Assembly: GCA_038209155.1 (NCBI GenBank)
Contig: JBBQYA010000115.1
Location: 1 to 7,116, forward strand
Origin: JBBQYA01 sp038209155
Lineage (GTDB): Bacteria > Bacteroidota > Bacteroidia > Sphingobacteriales > Sphingobacteriaceae
Direction of reading: 5' to 3'
Length of the DNA stretch: 7,116 bases
The notes under the pieces are model-generated. The model did not search any database, was not told the origin of the DNA, and was given only the letters and a program-made list of their open reading frames with translations. Positions 1-6,133 of this stretch are shown in pieces (positions within the stretch are counted from its first letter, which is position 1; each line of letters opens with the position of its first letter). Both the position numbers and the translations under genes were made by a program.

Positions 1-663
1 AAAAATCTGAAAATTCCAGATCCTTTCTTTTCACTTCAGCTTTTAAAGGAAAATGGGTTTAGACCCAAAAATATTTTTGACGTAGGAGCGTACAATGGAG
101 ACTTTGCTAAAATGGTAGCTTCCATATGGTCTGAATCTGAAATAGTTTGTTTCGAAGGATTACCAGATAAAGTAAAATTGTTAAATCAAACCATTGCTAG
201 TAATAAGATAAAAATTATCGAAGGATTAGTAGGAGATAGAAATGAAAAAGATGTTAAATTTTTTAAAGTAGAAAGTGCTACATCAGTTCTTGAAGAGAAT
301 ACTTCAAATGATTTTGATGTTGGATTTCAAAAAATGCACACTCTCGATAATTGTTTAAAAGAATTTTCATTAAAAGCTCCTGAGTTTTTAAAAATAGATA
401 CACAAGGTTATGAATATAATATTCTGAAAGGCTATGAAAATAATATTAAGCACACAGAAGTAGTACTTGCAGAATTAAATTTTATAGATATTCATAAAAA
501 TGTAAAACTTGCTTATGATGTGATTTCGTTTTTGCATGACCATCATTTTGTGATATATGATATTTGTCAATTGCATAGAAGACCCTCTGATAAAGCACTA
601 TGGCAAAGCGATTTTATTTTTTGTAAAGAAGATTCATTACTTCGACAAAGTAAAACTTGGTAA
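1..663 (+). CDS. FkbM-family SAM-dependent methyltransferase (5' end outside window)
   Basis: Probable O-methyltransferase acting on a sugar or glycan substituent, using S-adenosylmethionine in the cytoplasm. The reading frame is open from base 1, so the gene starts outside the window. The first ATG in view (112) is not the start, because the SAM-binding glycine loop FDVGAYNGDF lies upstream of it at visible residues 26-35. 220 residues are visible; FkbM proteins usually have about 230-300, so only a short N-terminal piece is missing. Further family marks are the acidic CFEGLPDK segment (residues 50-57), the signature FLKIDTQGYEYNILKGYEN (129-147) and the AELNF strand (157-161). It ends in TAA four bases before the next gene, so it probably shares its transcript. 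Its DTQGYE version of the signature differs from the DAEGFE of the second FkbM gene at 3152, so the two are different subtypes, not a recent duplication. Family assignment is firm; the substrate is unknown. Confidence 0.9.
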   Translation, partial: KNLKIPDPFFSLQLLKENGFRPKNIFDVGAYNGDFAKMVASIWSESEIVCFEGLPDKVKLLNQTIASNKIKIIEGLVGDRNEKDVKFFKVESATSVLEENTSNDFDVGFQKMHTLDNCLKEFSLKAPEFLKIDTQGYEYNILKGYENNIKHTEVVLAELNFIDIHKNVKLAYDVISFLHDHHFVIYDICQLHRRPSDKALWQSDFIFCKEDSLLRQSKTW

Positions 664-681
664 TTGATTGAAAAAAATATG
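664..681 (+). promoter_or_regulatory. TTG start site of the first glycosyltransferase
   Basis: TTG at 668-670 is the only reasonable start. The codon directly before it (665-667) is an in-frame TGA, and the next in-frame ATG comes only around codon 85, inside the folded domain. No Shine-Dalgarno sequence is visible. The start lies within ATTGAAAAAAAT (667-678), which recurs exactly at the start of the next gene. Confidence 0.75.
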
Positions 682-1891
682 TATTGTGACCTCAGGTCAG
701 CCCTCTGCAAATCCAAGAGCAGTAAAAGAGGCAATCCTTCTTTCCCAAAAGGATTTTGAGGTAACGTTTATTTATTGCCCTATTTCTCCATGGGCTGATG
801 AATTTGATATTAAACTATTTGGTGAAAACTCTTCTATTAAATGGATAAAAACGGGTTATCATCCTGAAGAAAATAAATTCAAATACAAATTTGCTAGGCT
901 AAGAAAAAAATGCTGGCAAATGATTGGTTTATTTGCCAAAAATAAATTTGATAGCCATGTTAAATCATCTGTTCTCTTTTCTCAGGAGCTTTTTAAAGAA
1001 GCATTAAAGCATAGGGCAGATCTTTATATTGGTCATAATTTAGGATCAATAGCTGCTGTAATAAAAGTAGCAAAAAAGTATAATGCAAAAATCGGTTTTG
1101 ATGCAGAAGATTTTCATAGAGGAGAATTTAAAAATTCAGATAGACAGAGAAAGATAACTGAGTCAATAGAAAAGCAATATTTTCCGATGTTAGATTACTG
1201 CACTGTAGCAAGTCCTCTCATAGGAGAAGCATACAAATCTATATTTCCAGATCAAACATTTACAGTTATTAATAATGTGTTTTCTAAAAAATATGCTAAA
1301 AAAGAAGAAGTTGTAATTCAAACACAGACTCTTAACCTTTTTTGGTTTTCGCAATTTATTGGATATAAAAGAGGCCTTGAAACTGTTGTTTTAGCTTTAA
1401 ATAAATGTGAGGATTTAGATATAAAACTTCATTTACTTGGAAACATAAATGAATCCTTCAAAACATTTATAATAGAAACTGTTTTAGAGAAAAATAAAAT
1501 TTTATTTTTATCGCCATCTTCTTTAGAAGAAATTTTTGTTATAAGTTCTCAATTTGATATTGGATTGGCAACAGAAATTCCTGAGACGTTAAATAGAGAA
1601 TTTTGTTTGACAAATAAAATATTCACCTATTTACTTTCAGGAAATGTAATTTTGTTTTCTGATACAAAGGCGCAAAGTCAATTTCTAGATAAACATCCTG
1701 CTACCGGATTTTTATATAATTCAGAAAATGTATTAGAACTAACCTCAATTTTAAGAAAATTATATAACGATCGTCCATTACTAAATGAGATGAAAAATAA
1801 TTCTTTAATGCTTGCATTAAATGAATTAAATTGGGAAAATGAAGGTAAAATTTTTCTTAGAATCGTTAAAAGTACTATAAATAATAATTGA
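668..1891 (+). CDS. GT-B-fold glycosyltransferase (GT4-like)
   Basis: Probable cytoplasmic or membrane-peripheral glycosyltransferase that adds a sugar from a nucleotide-sugar donor to a glycan intermediate. At 407 residues it has the usual size of a two-domain GT-B enzyme. The N-terminal Rossmann domain opens with KKICIVTSGQ (2-11) and holds GFDAEDFHRGE (143-153), an acceptor-side loop seen in such enzymes. The donor-side domain shows GYKRGLETV (232-240), HLLGN (255-259) and the donor-binding loop LTNKIFTYLLSGN (314-326). In GT4 enzymes this loop normally carries a glutamate five residues before the glycine (EX7E motif); here that position is Thr320. No signal peptide or membrane segment is evident. 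It starts with TTG, four bases after the methyltransferase, and its TGA stop overlaps the next start by four bases, which suggests translational coupling. Fold and role are well supported; the exact family, donor and linkage are not readable. Confidence 0.85.
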   Translation: MKKICIVTSGQPSANPRAVKEAILLSQKDFEVTFIYCPISPWADEFDIKLFGENSSIKWIKTGYHPEENKFKYKFARLRKKCWQMIGLFAKNKFDSHVKSSVLFSQELFKEALKHRADLYIGHNLGSIAAVIKVAKKYNAKIGFDAEDFHRGEFKNSDRQRKITESIEKQYFPMLDYCTVASPLIGEAYKSIFPDQTFTVINNVFSKKYAKKEEVVIQTQTLNLFWFSQFIGYKRGLETVVLALNKCEDLDIKLHLLGNINESFKTFIIETVLEKNKILFLSPSSLEEIFVISSQFDIGLATEIPETLNREFCLTNKIFTYLLSGNVILFSDTKAQSQFLDKHPATGFLYNSENVLELTSILRKLYNDRPLLNEMKNNSLMLALNELNWENEGKIFLRIVKSTINNN

Positions 1892-1898
1892 AAAAAAT
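1887..1898 (+). promoter_or_regulatory. TTGA stop/start overlap coupling two glycosyltransferase genes
   Basis: TTG (1888-1890) starts the second glycosyltransferase while TGA (1889-1891) ends the first, a TTG counterpart of the familiar ATGA overlap. The codon before TTG in the new frame is TAA (1885-1887), and the next in-frame ATG is near codon 197, so no other start is sensible. The 12 bases ATTGAAAAAAAT are identical to those at 667-678. Confidence 0.75.
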
Positions 1899-3165
1899 CC
1901 TAATCTTATATCCGCTTTTTCCACCTAGTAACCTTGCTGGTGTACACAGGCCAAGATTATTCGCTCAGCATCTCCCTTCTTTTGGATGGGAACCTATTAT
2001 TCTTACGGTACATCAAAAATATTATGAAGAGACAAATGATGAGGATTTAGTAAAATTACTTCCTTTGGGATTAAGAATTGAGAAAGTAGATGCTTTCAAA
2101 AGAATTGGACCTATTGGTGATATAGGCTTGCGTGGATTTTTACAGCTTTATCAAAAAGCAAAGTCTATCATCAAAAACGAAAAAATAGATTTTGTTTATA
2201 TACCTATTCCTTCTTTTTATTGTGCAATATTGGGAAGATTGCTTCATGATAGTACCGGAGTAAAGTATGGTATTGATTATATAGATCCATGGGTACACAA
2301 TTTCCCTGGTAGTAATTTATTATTTAGCAGACATTGGTTCAGCACTAAACTGGCAAAAATATTAGAGCCTTTTGCAGTAAAAAATGCATCACTTATTACA
2401 GGTGTTGCAGAAGGATACTACACACCTGTTTTACAACGTAATCCACATTTAAACTCTCAAGCTGTAACAGTAGCTATGCCTTACGGGGGCGAAGAAAACG
2501 ATCATAAAATAGCTGCAACATTACAAAAGCAACCTTATCTTTTTAAGAAAAATGAAAAGAAATTACAATTGGTTTATGCTGGTGCGATGTTGCCTAAGGC
2601 TTATGAACCATTAGAGAATATATTTAAAGCCATTGCATCGAATAGAAGCGAATTCAAATCAGTAGAATTTCATTTTATAGGAACAGGCAAACTGACAAAT
2701 GACCCTTTAAGTTTTACAATAAAAACAATGGCAGAAAAATATGGATTATGGAATTCAATAGTTTTTGAATACCCAAAACGTATTCCATATTTTGATGTGA
2801 TTGTTCACTTAAATTCTGCAGACGCTGTTTTTATTCTTGGAAGCACGGAGCCACATTACACTCCATCAAAAGTTTACCAAGCTATTTTGGCTGAAAAACC
2901 TGTAATTGCAGTTTTGCATGAAAAAAGTACGGCCTCTGCAATATTAAAAGAATCACGTGCAGGCATGGTGATTACAATTAATGAGGAAAATGTAGAGCAT
3001 TTAGAAAATTCTTTTGTTAGTACATTTCTAACTTTTAGGACTTTTGTTGAATCTTTTAAAAAAGAACAAATTCACAAAGAAGTGTTTGCTGAATATTCAG
3101 CTTTTGCTGTTACAAAAAAGCTTTCAATTTTTTTAGAAAAAGTATATTCAAATGAGCATATTTAA
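1888..3165 (+). CDS. GT-B-fold glycosyltransferase (GT4-like)
   Basis: A second probable glycan glycosyltransferase, 425 residues, two-domain GT-B architecture. The N-terminus ILILYPLFPPSNLAGVHRP (4-22) is the glycine-containing loop after the first beta strand that marks this group, followed by GWEPIILT (33-40). GIDYIDPW (128-135) is the acceptor-side loop. The donor domain has VYAGAML (229-235), FHFIGTGK (261-268) and the donor loop YTPSKVYQAILAEKPVIAVL (324-343). The place of the second glutamate of the GT4 EX7E motif is taken by Gln331, and the usual glycine by Glu336. The enzyme may therefore belong to a divergent subgroup rather than be inactive, since the surrounding PSK-Y and KPV residues are kept. 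It overlaps the preceding gene by 4 bases and the following FkbM methyltransferase gene by 14, so all are very likely one operon. Sugar and linkage cannot be told. Confidence 0.85.
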   Translation: MKKILILYPLFPPSNLAGVHRPRLFAQHLPSFGWEPIILTVHQKYYEETNDEDLVKLLPLGLRIEKVDAFKRIGPIGDIGLRGFLQLYQKAKSIIKNEKIDFVYIPIPSFYCAILGRLLHDSTGVKYGIDYIDPWVHNFPGSNLLFSRHWFSTKLAKILEPFAVKNASLITGVAEGYYTPVLQRNPHLNSQAVTVAMPYGGEENDHKIAATLQKQPYLFKKNEKKLQLVYAGAMLPKAYEPLENIFKAIASNRSEFKSVEFHFIGTGKLTNDPLSFTIKTMAEKYGLWNSIVFEYPKRIPYFDVIVHLNSADAVFILGSTEPHYTPSKVYQAILAEKPVIAVLHEKSTASAILKESRAGMVITINEENVEHLENSFVSTFLTFRTFVESFKKEQIHKEVFAEYSAFAVTKKLSIFLEKVYSNEHI

Positions 3166-4054
3166 AGAATTAAGAATTATTTTTTCTGCGATTAATAAAC
3201 ATCCGCTTGCAAGAAAACATAAAATTAGATCATATTTTAAATTTTTTAAATGGCAATTTTTGCAAATAATATTTCCAGGCATTAGAAAAGTAAGATTTAT
3301 TGGGGATACATATTTGCTGGCATCGAAAGGAATGACAGGTGCAACTGGAAATATTTATTGCGGTTTGCACGAATTTGACGATATGGGTTTTTTACTTCAT
3401 TTTTTAAGAAATGAAGATACATTTATAGATATTGGGGCGAATATTGGAAGCTACACTATTCTCTCTTCAGGAGTATGTGGTGCAAAGACAATTAGCTTTG
3501 AACCAGCACCTAACACATTTATTCATCTTCGAAATAATATTAAAATAAATGGTATAGAAGATCTTGTGAGTTTACAAAACGAAGCTCTTGGGGCTACAGA
3601 AGGTAAATTAAATTTCACCTCAGATTTAGATACAGTAAATCATGTTTTATCAAAACATGAAATTAGTGATAGGAAAGCGATTGAAGTGGATGTAAGTACG
3701 TTGGATATAAGATTAAAAAATAATAATTCTTCAATGCTTGTAAAAATCGATGCTGAGGGTTTTGAAACCGAGGTTTTGAACGGTATGGAAATGACGCTTA
3801 AAAATAAATTGTTAAAAGCAATTATAATTGAATTAAACGGTTCGGGTTTGCGTTATGGATACGATGACCAAAGTATTCATGAGAAATTAATTGTGAATGG
3901 TTTTTTGCCATTTAGGTATAATCCTTTCAATAGAAAATTATCACCTCTTTCAACATTTTTAGAAACAAATACTATTTATATCAGAGATTATCCTTTTGTT
4001 GAAAAAAGGATTGCATCTGCTAAATATGTTTCTGTGTTTTCAGAAATTTTTTAG
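3152..4054 (+). CDS. FkbM-family SAM-dependent methyltransferase
   Basis: Complete FkbM-type methyltransferase of 300 residues, probably methylating a hydroxyl on a sugar or attached group in the cytoplasm. Residues 1-50 form a basic, aromatic-rich lead (HPLARKHKIRSYFKFFKW, 17-34) that could rest on the membrane; this is inference. The catalytic domain begins with TFIDIGANIGSYTI (90-103, SAM loop), then ISFEPAPNTFIHLRNN (114-129, whose acidic Glu117 is expected to bind the SAM ribose), the signature LVKIDAEGFETEVLNGM (196-212) and AIIIELNG (223-230). The ATG at 3152 lies 14 bases inside the end of the glycosyltransferase gene; length and N-terminus fit the family, so this start is preferred. 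It is the last gene of the + strand group, followed by a long A+T-rich gap with a weak terminator-like hairpin. Family firm, substrate unknown. Confidence 0.93.
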   Translation: MSIFKELRIIFSAINKHPLARKHKIRSYFKFFKWQFLQIIFPGIRKVRFIGDTYLLASKGMTGATGNIYCGLHEFDDMGFLLHFLRNEDTFIDIGANIGSYTILSSGVCGAKTISFEPAPNTFIHLRNNIKINGIEDLVSLQNEALGATEGKLNFTSDLDTVNHVLSKHEISDRKAIEVDVSTLDIRLKNNNSSMLVKIDAEGFETEVLNGMEMTLKNKLLKAIIIELNGSGLRYGYDDQSIHEKLIVNGFLPFRYNPFNRKLSPLSTFLETNTIYIRDYPFVEKRIASAKYVSVFSEIF

Positions 4055-4445
4055 TCAAAAAATTAGTAATTAAAATATTTTTTCTATTAAATATAGTATA
4101 ATTTTTTTGAATAACCCATAGTAAAGTAAAATAGTATTTTTTTCGGATTAATAAAGCTCTACTATTAAAGTATTAAGCTTTTTTTTAAAATTAAATTAGG
4201 TGTTTGATTTTAATATTTATTAGAATTTTAAAATAATCTTATAAGTTTTTCAATAAATAATTGTAACTATAAAGATCAAATCAATTAATATTTTTTATTG
4301 CTAATTAGACTTTAATTATAAAAAATTATAATAATTTCAAAAAATATTGATTATTAACAATAAATATTAAATAATTTGAAGCTTATAAATTTAAAGTTGT
4401 TTCCAATTTGTCTTTTTTCTATAAATCTTGTGTTTTTTATTAGTT
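4055..4445 (+). other. A+T-rich gene-free gap between convergent groups
   Basis: This 391-base stretch lies between the stop codons of two convergent genes. It is much more A+T-rich than the flanking genes: 52 G+C in the 360 bases from 4081 to 4440, about 14%. I see no ORF with any protein-like character, no RNA gene, no TAnnTTTG promoter element on either strand and no insertion-sequence ends. It holds one weak terminator-like hairpin for the + strand (listed separately). A poorer all-A/T imperfect hairpin at 4343-4368 would be followed by a T run when read on the - strand, and might end the - strand transcript. No remnant of a decayed gene could be recognised. Confidence 0.7.
4153..4186 (+). 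terminator. Weak rho-independent terminator-like hairpin
   Basis: AAAGCT (4153-4158) pairs with AGCTTT (4176-4181). Inside it TACT (4160-4163) pairs with AGTA (4169-4172) around a five-base loop, with a 1x3 internal loop between the two stems. A run of eight T (4179-4186) overlaps and follows the outer arm. It is about 100 bases after the last + strand gene and in the right orientation for it. The stem has only three G-C pairs, so efficiency is doubtful. Confidence 0.35.
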
Positions 4446-5312
4446 TTATTTACTTTTTTGCATTTTTAAGAAAATTAATTTTTTATTCAATTCATCTTTT
4501 ATAATTTCAGTTGAATTTTTTATTTCCAAAAAACTTTTTATTAAATAAGTTCTAATTTCTTTTTTATAGGTAATGTAAACTGCATCATAATCAGGTAGAA
4601 AATTTTCTTCAAACATTAATGGAGTTAAATTAATCCAAAACTTAGGTTTGTTATTTGATTTTAGTTTAAGTATTGTGCATGATATTGGAATTCTTATTCG
4701 ATTATCATAGAAAGTTATTAGGGCATCTAAATATTTACCTACTTTAAGCTTTGCTTTAGTATTCCCATCACTTAGTCCAGCTCTTTGCGAAGTCATCCTA
4801 TTTCTACCTAAAAAATCAGGACAAAGAATTATAAGAATTCCATTTGGTTTTAATATTCTTTTACATTCATCTAGAAATAAGGAAACATTTATAACATGTT
4901 CGATAACAAATACACTAAAAACTAATTCAAATTGTTCATTTTCTACTGGAAATTCATTTGATTTTTTAAAGGAAATAAATTTAGATTCAGCAAATCGTAA
5001 AGAATTTTTTATTATTTGGTTTTCTGAAAAATCTAATCCACAATATTTTTCTTTAATTTCTGGATAAAAATTTAAAATATTTGCACTTCCACATCCTATC
5101 TCACAAATAGAATTAGAATTTTTCGCGTTCTCTACAATTTCTTGGTAACAAGGTTCTAATTTATCTGTCCAATTATTAGCAGTAAAGTCTATCTCATTAT
5201 AATAGTCTTTATTATTTGAATAGAAATTATTTAATTGATTTTCTAAATCAATTAAATCTTTACTTTTATTTATTGAAGATACCCAGTTTAACTTTCTATT
5301 TACTTTATTCAT
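4446..5312 (-). CDS. Class I SAM-dependent methyltransferase (Methyltransf_11/25-like)
   Basis: Probable small-molecule or glycan methyltransferase of 288 residues. The Rossmann core starts with ICEIGCGSANIL (69-80, SAM loop), then CGLDFS (91-96, Asp94 expected to bind the ribose hydroxyls), FELVFSVFVIEHV (128-140, motif with the conserved E-H after the fourth strand) and RILKPNGILIILCP (152-165). The first 65 residues are rich in Asn, Lys and Asp and form a lead-in without a recognised domain. The C-terminal third (about 170-288) has no motif I can name and may set the substrate. No membrane segment is obvious. The ATG at 5312 is preceded by a 128-base gap with a TAnnTTTG element, so it may have its own promoter although it lies behind two same-strand genes. 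Its DNA appears more A+T-rich than the + strand glycosyltransferase genes. The fold is certain; the methylated target is unknown. Confidence 0.87.
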   Translation of the reverse strand: MNKVNRKLNWVSSINKSKDLIDLENQLNNFYSNNKDYYNEIDFTANNWTDKLEPCYQEIVENAKNSNSICEIGCGSANILNFYPEIKEKYCGLDFSENQIIKNSLRFAESKFISFKKSNEFPVENEQFELVFSVFVIEHVINVSLFLDECKRILKPNGILIILCPDFLGRNRMTSQRAGLSDGNTKAKLKVGKYLDALITFYDNRIRIPISCTILKLKSNNKPKFWINLTPLMFEENFLPDYDAVYITYKKEIRTYLIKSFLEIKNSTEIIKDELNKKLIFLKMQKSK

Positions 5313-5333
5313 TTATTGAAGACATATTAACAA

Positions 5334-5363
5334 TAAATTTAATTTGCTTCTAAATTAAATTTA
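5334..5363. repeat. Perfect 12-bp inverted repeat, 6-base spacer
   Basis: TAAATTTAATTT (5334-5345) and AAATTAAATTTA (5352-5363) are exact reverse complements around GCTTCT. The arms contain only A and T. The repeat sits directly downstream (on the - strand) of the TAnnTTTG element and 21 bases before the ATG of the methyltransferase gene ending at 4446. The expected transcription start falls inside the promoter-side arm, so the full hairpin would not form in the RNA and a DNA-level operator is more likely. Direct copies of TTAACAA (5327-5333 and 5361-5367) flank or overlap it. Chance occurrence is possible in such A+T-rich DNA. Confidence 0.6.
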
Positions 5364-5364
5364 A

Positions 5365-5372
5365 CAAACATA
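5365..5372 (-). promoter_or_regulatory. Bacteroidota-type -7 promoter element (TATGTTTG)
   Basis: On the - strand this reads TATGTTTG, an exact match to the TAnnTTTG -7 consensus of Bacteroidota housekeeping promoters. It would give a leader of roughly 45 bases for the methyltransferase gene starting at 5312. No convincing TTTG -33 element lies 17-23 bases upstream, where the sequence is A-rich, so the promoter is only half supported. Confidence 0.4.
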
Positions 5373-5440
5373 ATATTTTATTTTTTGTCTTTAACGTTTA
5401 ACATATTTCAGTAACTAAATCAGAAATAAAATCTTTTTTT

Positions 5441-6127
5441 TTAAATTAGATCGATAGATTTCTTAAAACAAAGTAAGTTTTCTGCATGGGTTTCTTCTGT
5501 TTTTTTCAGTTTTTCAGATAATTCACTTTCATATTTGTAACCTAACAGATTAAATTTTTTAATCCAGTATTCTGGCTCTTGTTCATTAAAGTGTCCATGC
5601 CCGCCTTGGCCTGGTCTTGCTGCTGAAAGAATAATTCTGTTCGAATGATTAGTTAGTGTTTTAAGAAAATTGAATTCATAATCAGGATGTATGTGTTCTA
5701 TTACTTCAAATGACCATACTAAATCAAATTGTTTTTGAAGATTCAATTCTTTATTCAAATTATGCTTTAAAATTTTTTCTTTTGCAGGAGATTGAGCTAT
5801 CGCAATAGCTGAATTTTCTACACCTAAAGCATCGATATTATTATTTAAATAATACATAAGCGATACACCAGTTCCGCATCCTATATCAAGAATACTGGAA
5901 GGTTTCAATTCTAAAATGATAATATCCAAAACTTTTTTAGGAAACAAACTACACATAAATAAGTCTTTCTGAGAAGAGAATGTACCATCTTTTCGGTAAT
6001 TGATTATTATCTGTTCTTTTTTAATATCAATCAATGCTATTAATCTTTGGATCAATAAAATAATAGCTGGCCTTGATGGATGATTTATTTTTTCTCTTGC
6101 AATGATTCTTTTAACTCTTTCTAACAT
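5441..6127 (-). CDS. Class I SAM-dependent methyltransferase
   Basis: A compact 228-residue methyltransferase. SILDIGCGTGVSLMYYL (78-94) is the SAM-binding loop, ALGVEN (100-105) the second acidic strand end, and FDLVWSFEVIEHIHPDY (134-150) the conserved motif with Glu and His. RPGQGGHGHFNEQEPEYWI (171-189) is a glycine/histidine-rich segment after the fifth strand, as found in methyltransferases of sugar-modification loci; it probably shapes the active site. The N-terminal 75 residues are helical and basic, with a hydrophobic stretch AIILLIQRLIALI (21-33) that is too short and charged to be a clear membrane anchor. The start ATG lies only six bases behind the stop of the GT8-like glycosyltransferase gene, so the two are surely co-transcribed, and the methyl group may go onto the sugar that enzyme adds (inference). 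It is unlike the neighbouring methyltransferase (5312-4446) outside the core motifs. Confidence 0.9.
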   Translation of the reverse strand: MLERVKRIIAREKINHPSRPAIILLIQRLIALIDIKKEQIIINYRKDGTFSSQKDLFMCSLFPKKVLDIIILELKPSSILDIGCGTGVSLMYYLNNNIDALGVENSAIAIAQSPAKEKILKHNLNKELNLQKQFDLVWSFEVIEHIHPDYEFNFLKTLTNHSNRIILSAARPGQGGHGHFNEQEPEYWIKKFNLLGYKYESELSEKLKKTEETHAENLLCFKKSIDLI

Positions 6128-6133
6128 AAATGC

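Noticed and set aside
112..663. ATG at 112 as the start of the first gene
   Set aside because: It lies behind the SAM-binding loop, which is encoded in the same open frame from base 1, so the gene begins outside the window.
671..677. Runs of seven A right after both TTG starts as possible phase-variation slippage sites
   Set aside because: Seven-base A runs are common in DNA this A+T-rich. They encode the usual Lys-Lys opening of such glycosyltransferases, and nothing shows length variation.
1..4054. FkbM-type methyltransferases hinting at a macrolide or polyketide pathway
   Set aside because: The family is named after a polyketide enzyme, but most members sit in polysaccharide loci. The neighbours here are glycosyltransferases, and no polyketide synthase or peptide synthetase sequence is present.
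4314..4330. Direct repeat AATTATA-AAA-AATTATA in the central gap
   Set aside because: Two short copies made only of A and T in a 14% G+C stretch are expected by chance, with no further copies or flanking structure.
4343..4368. Imperfect hairpin followed by T on the - strand, as a terminator for the gene ending at 4446
   Set aside because: The stem is nearly all A-T with a bulge and a single G-C pair, so I mention it only within the gap description and do not call it a feature.
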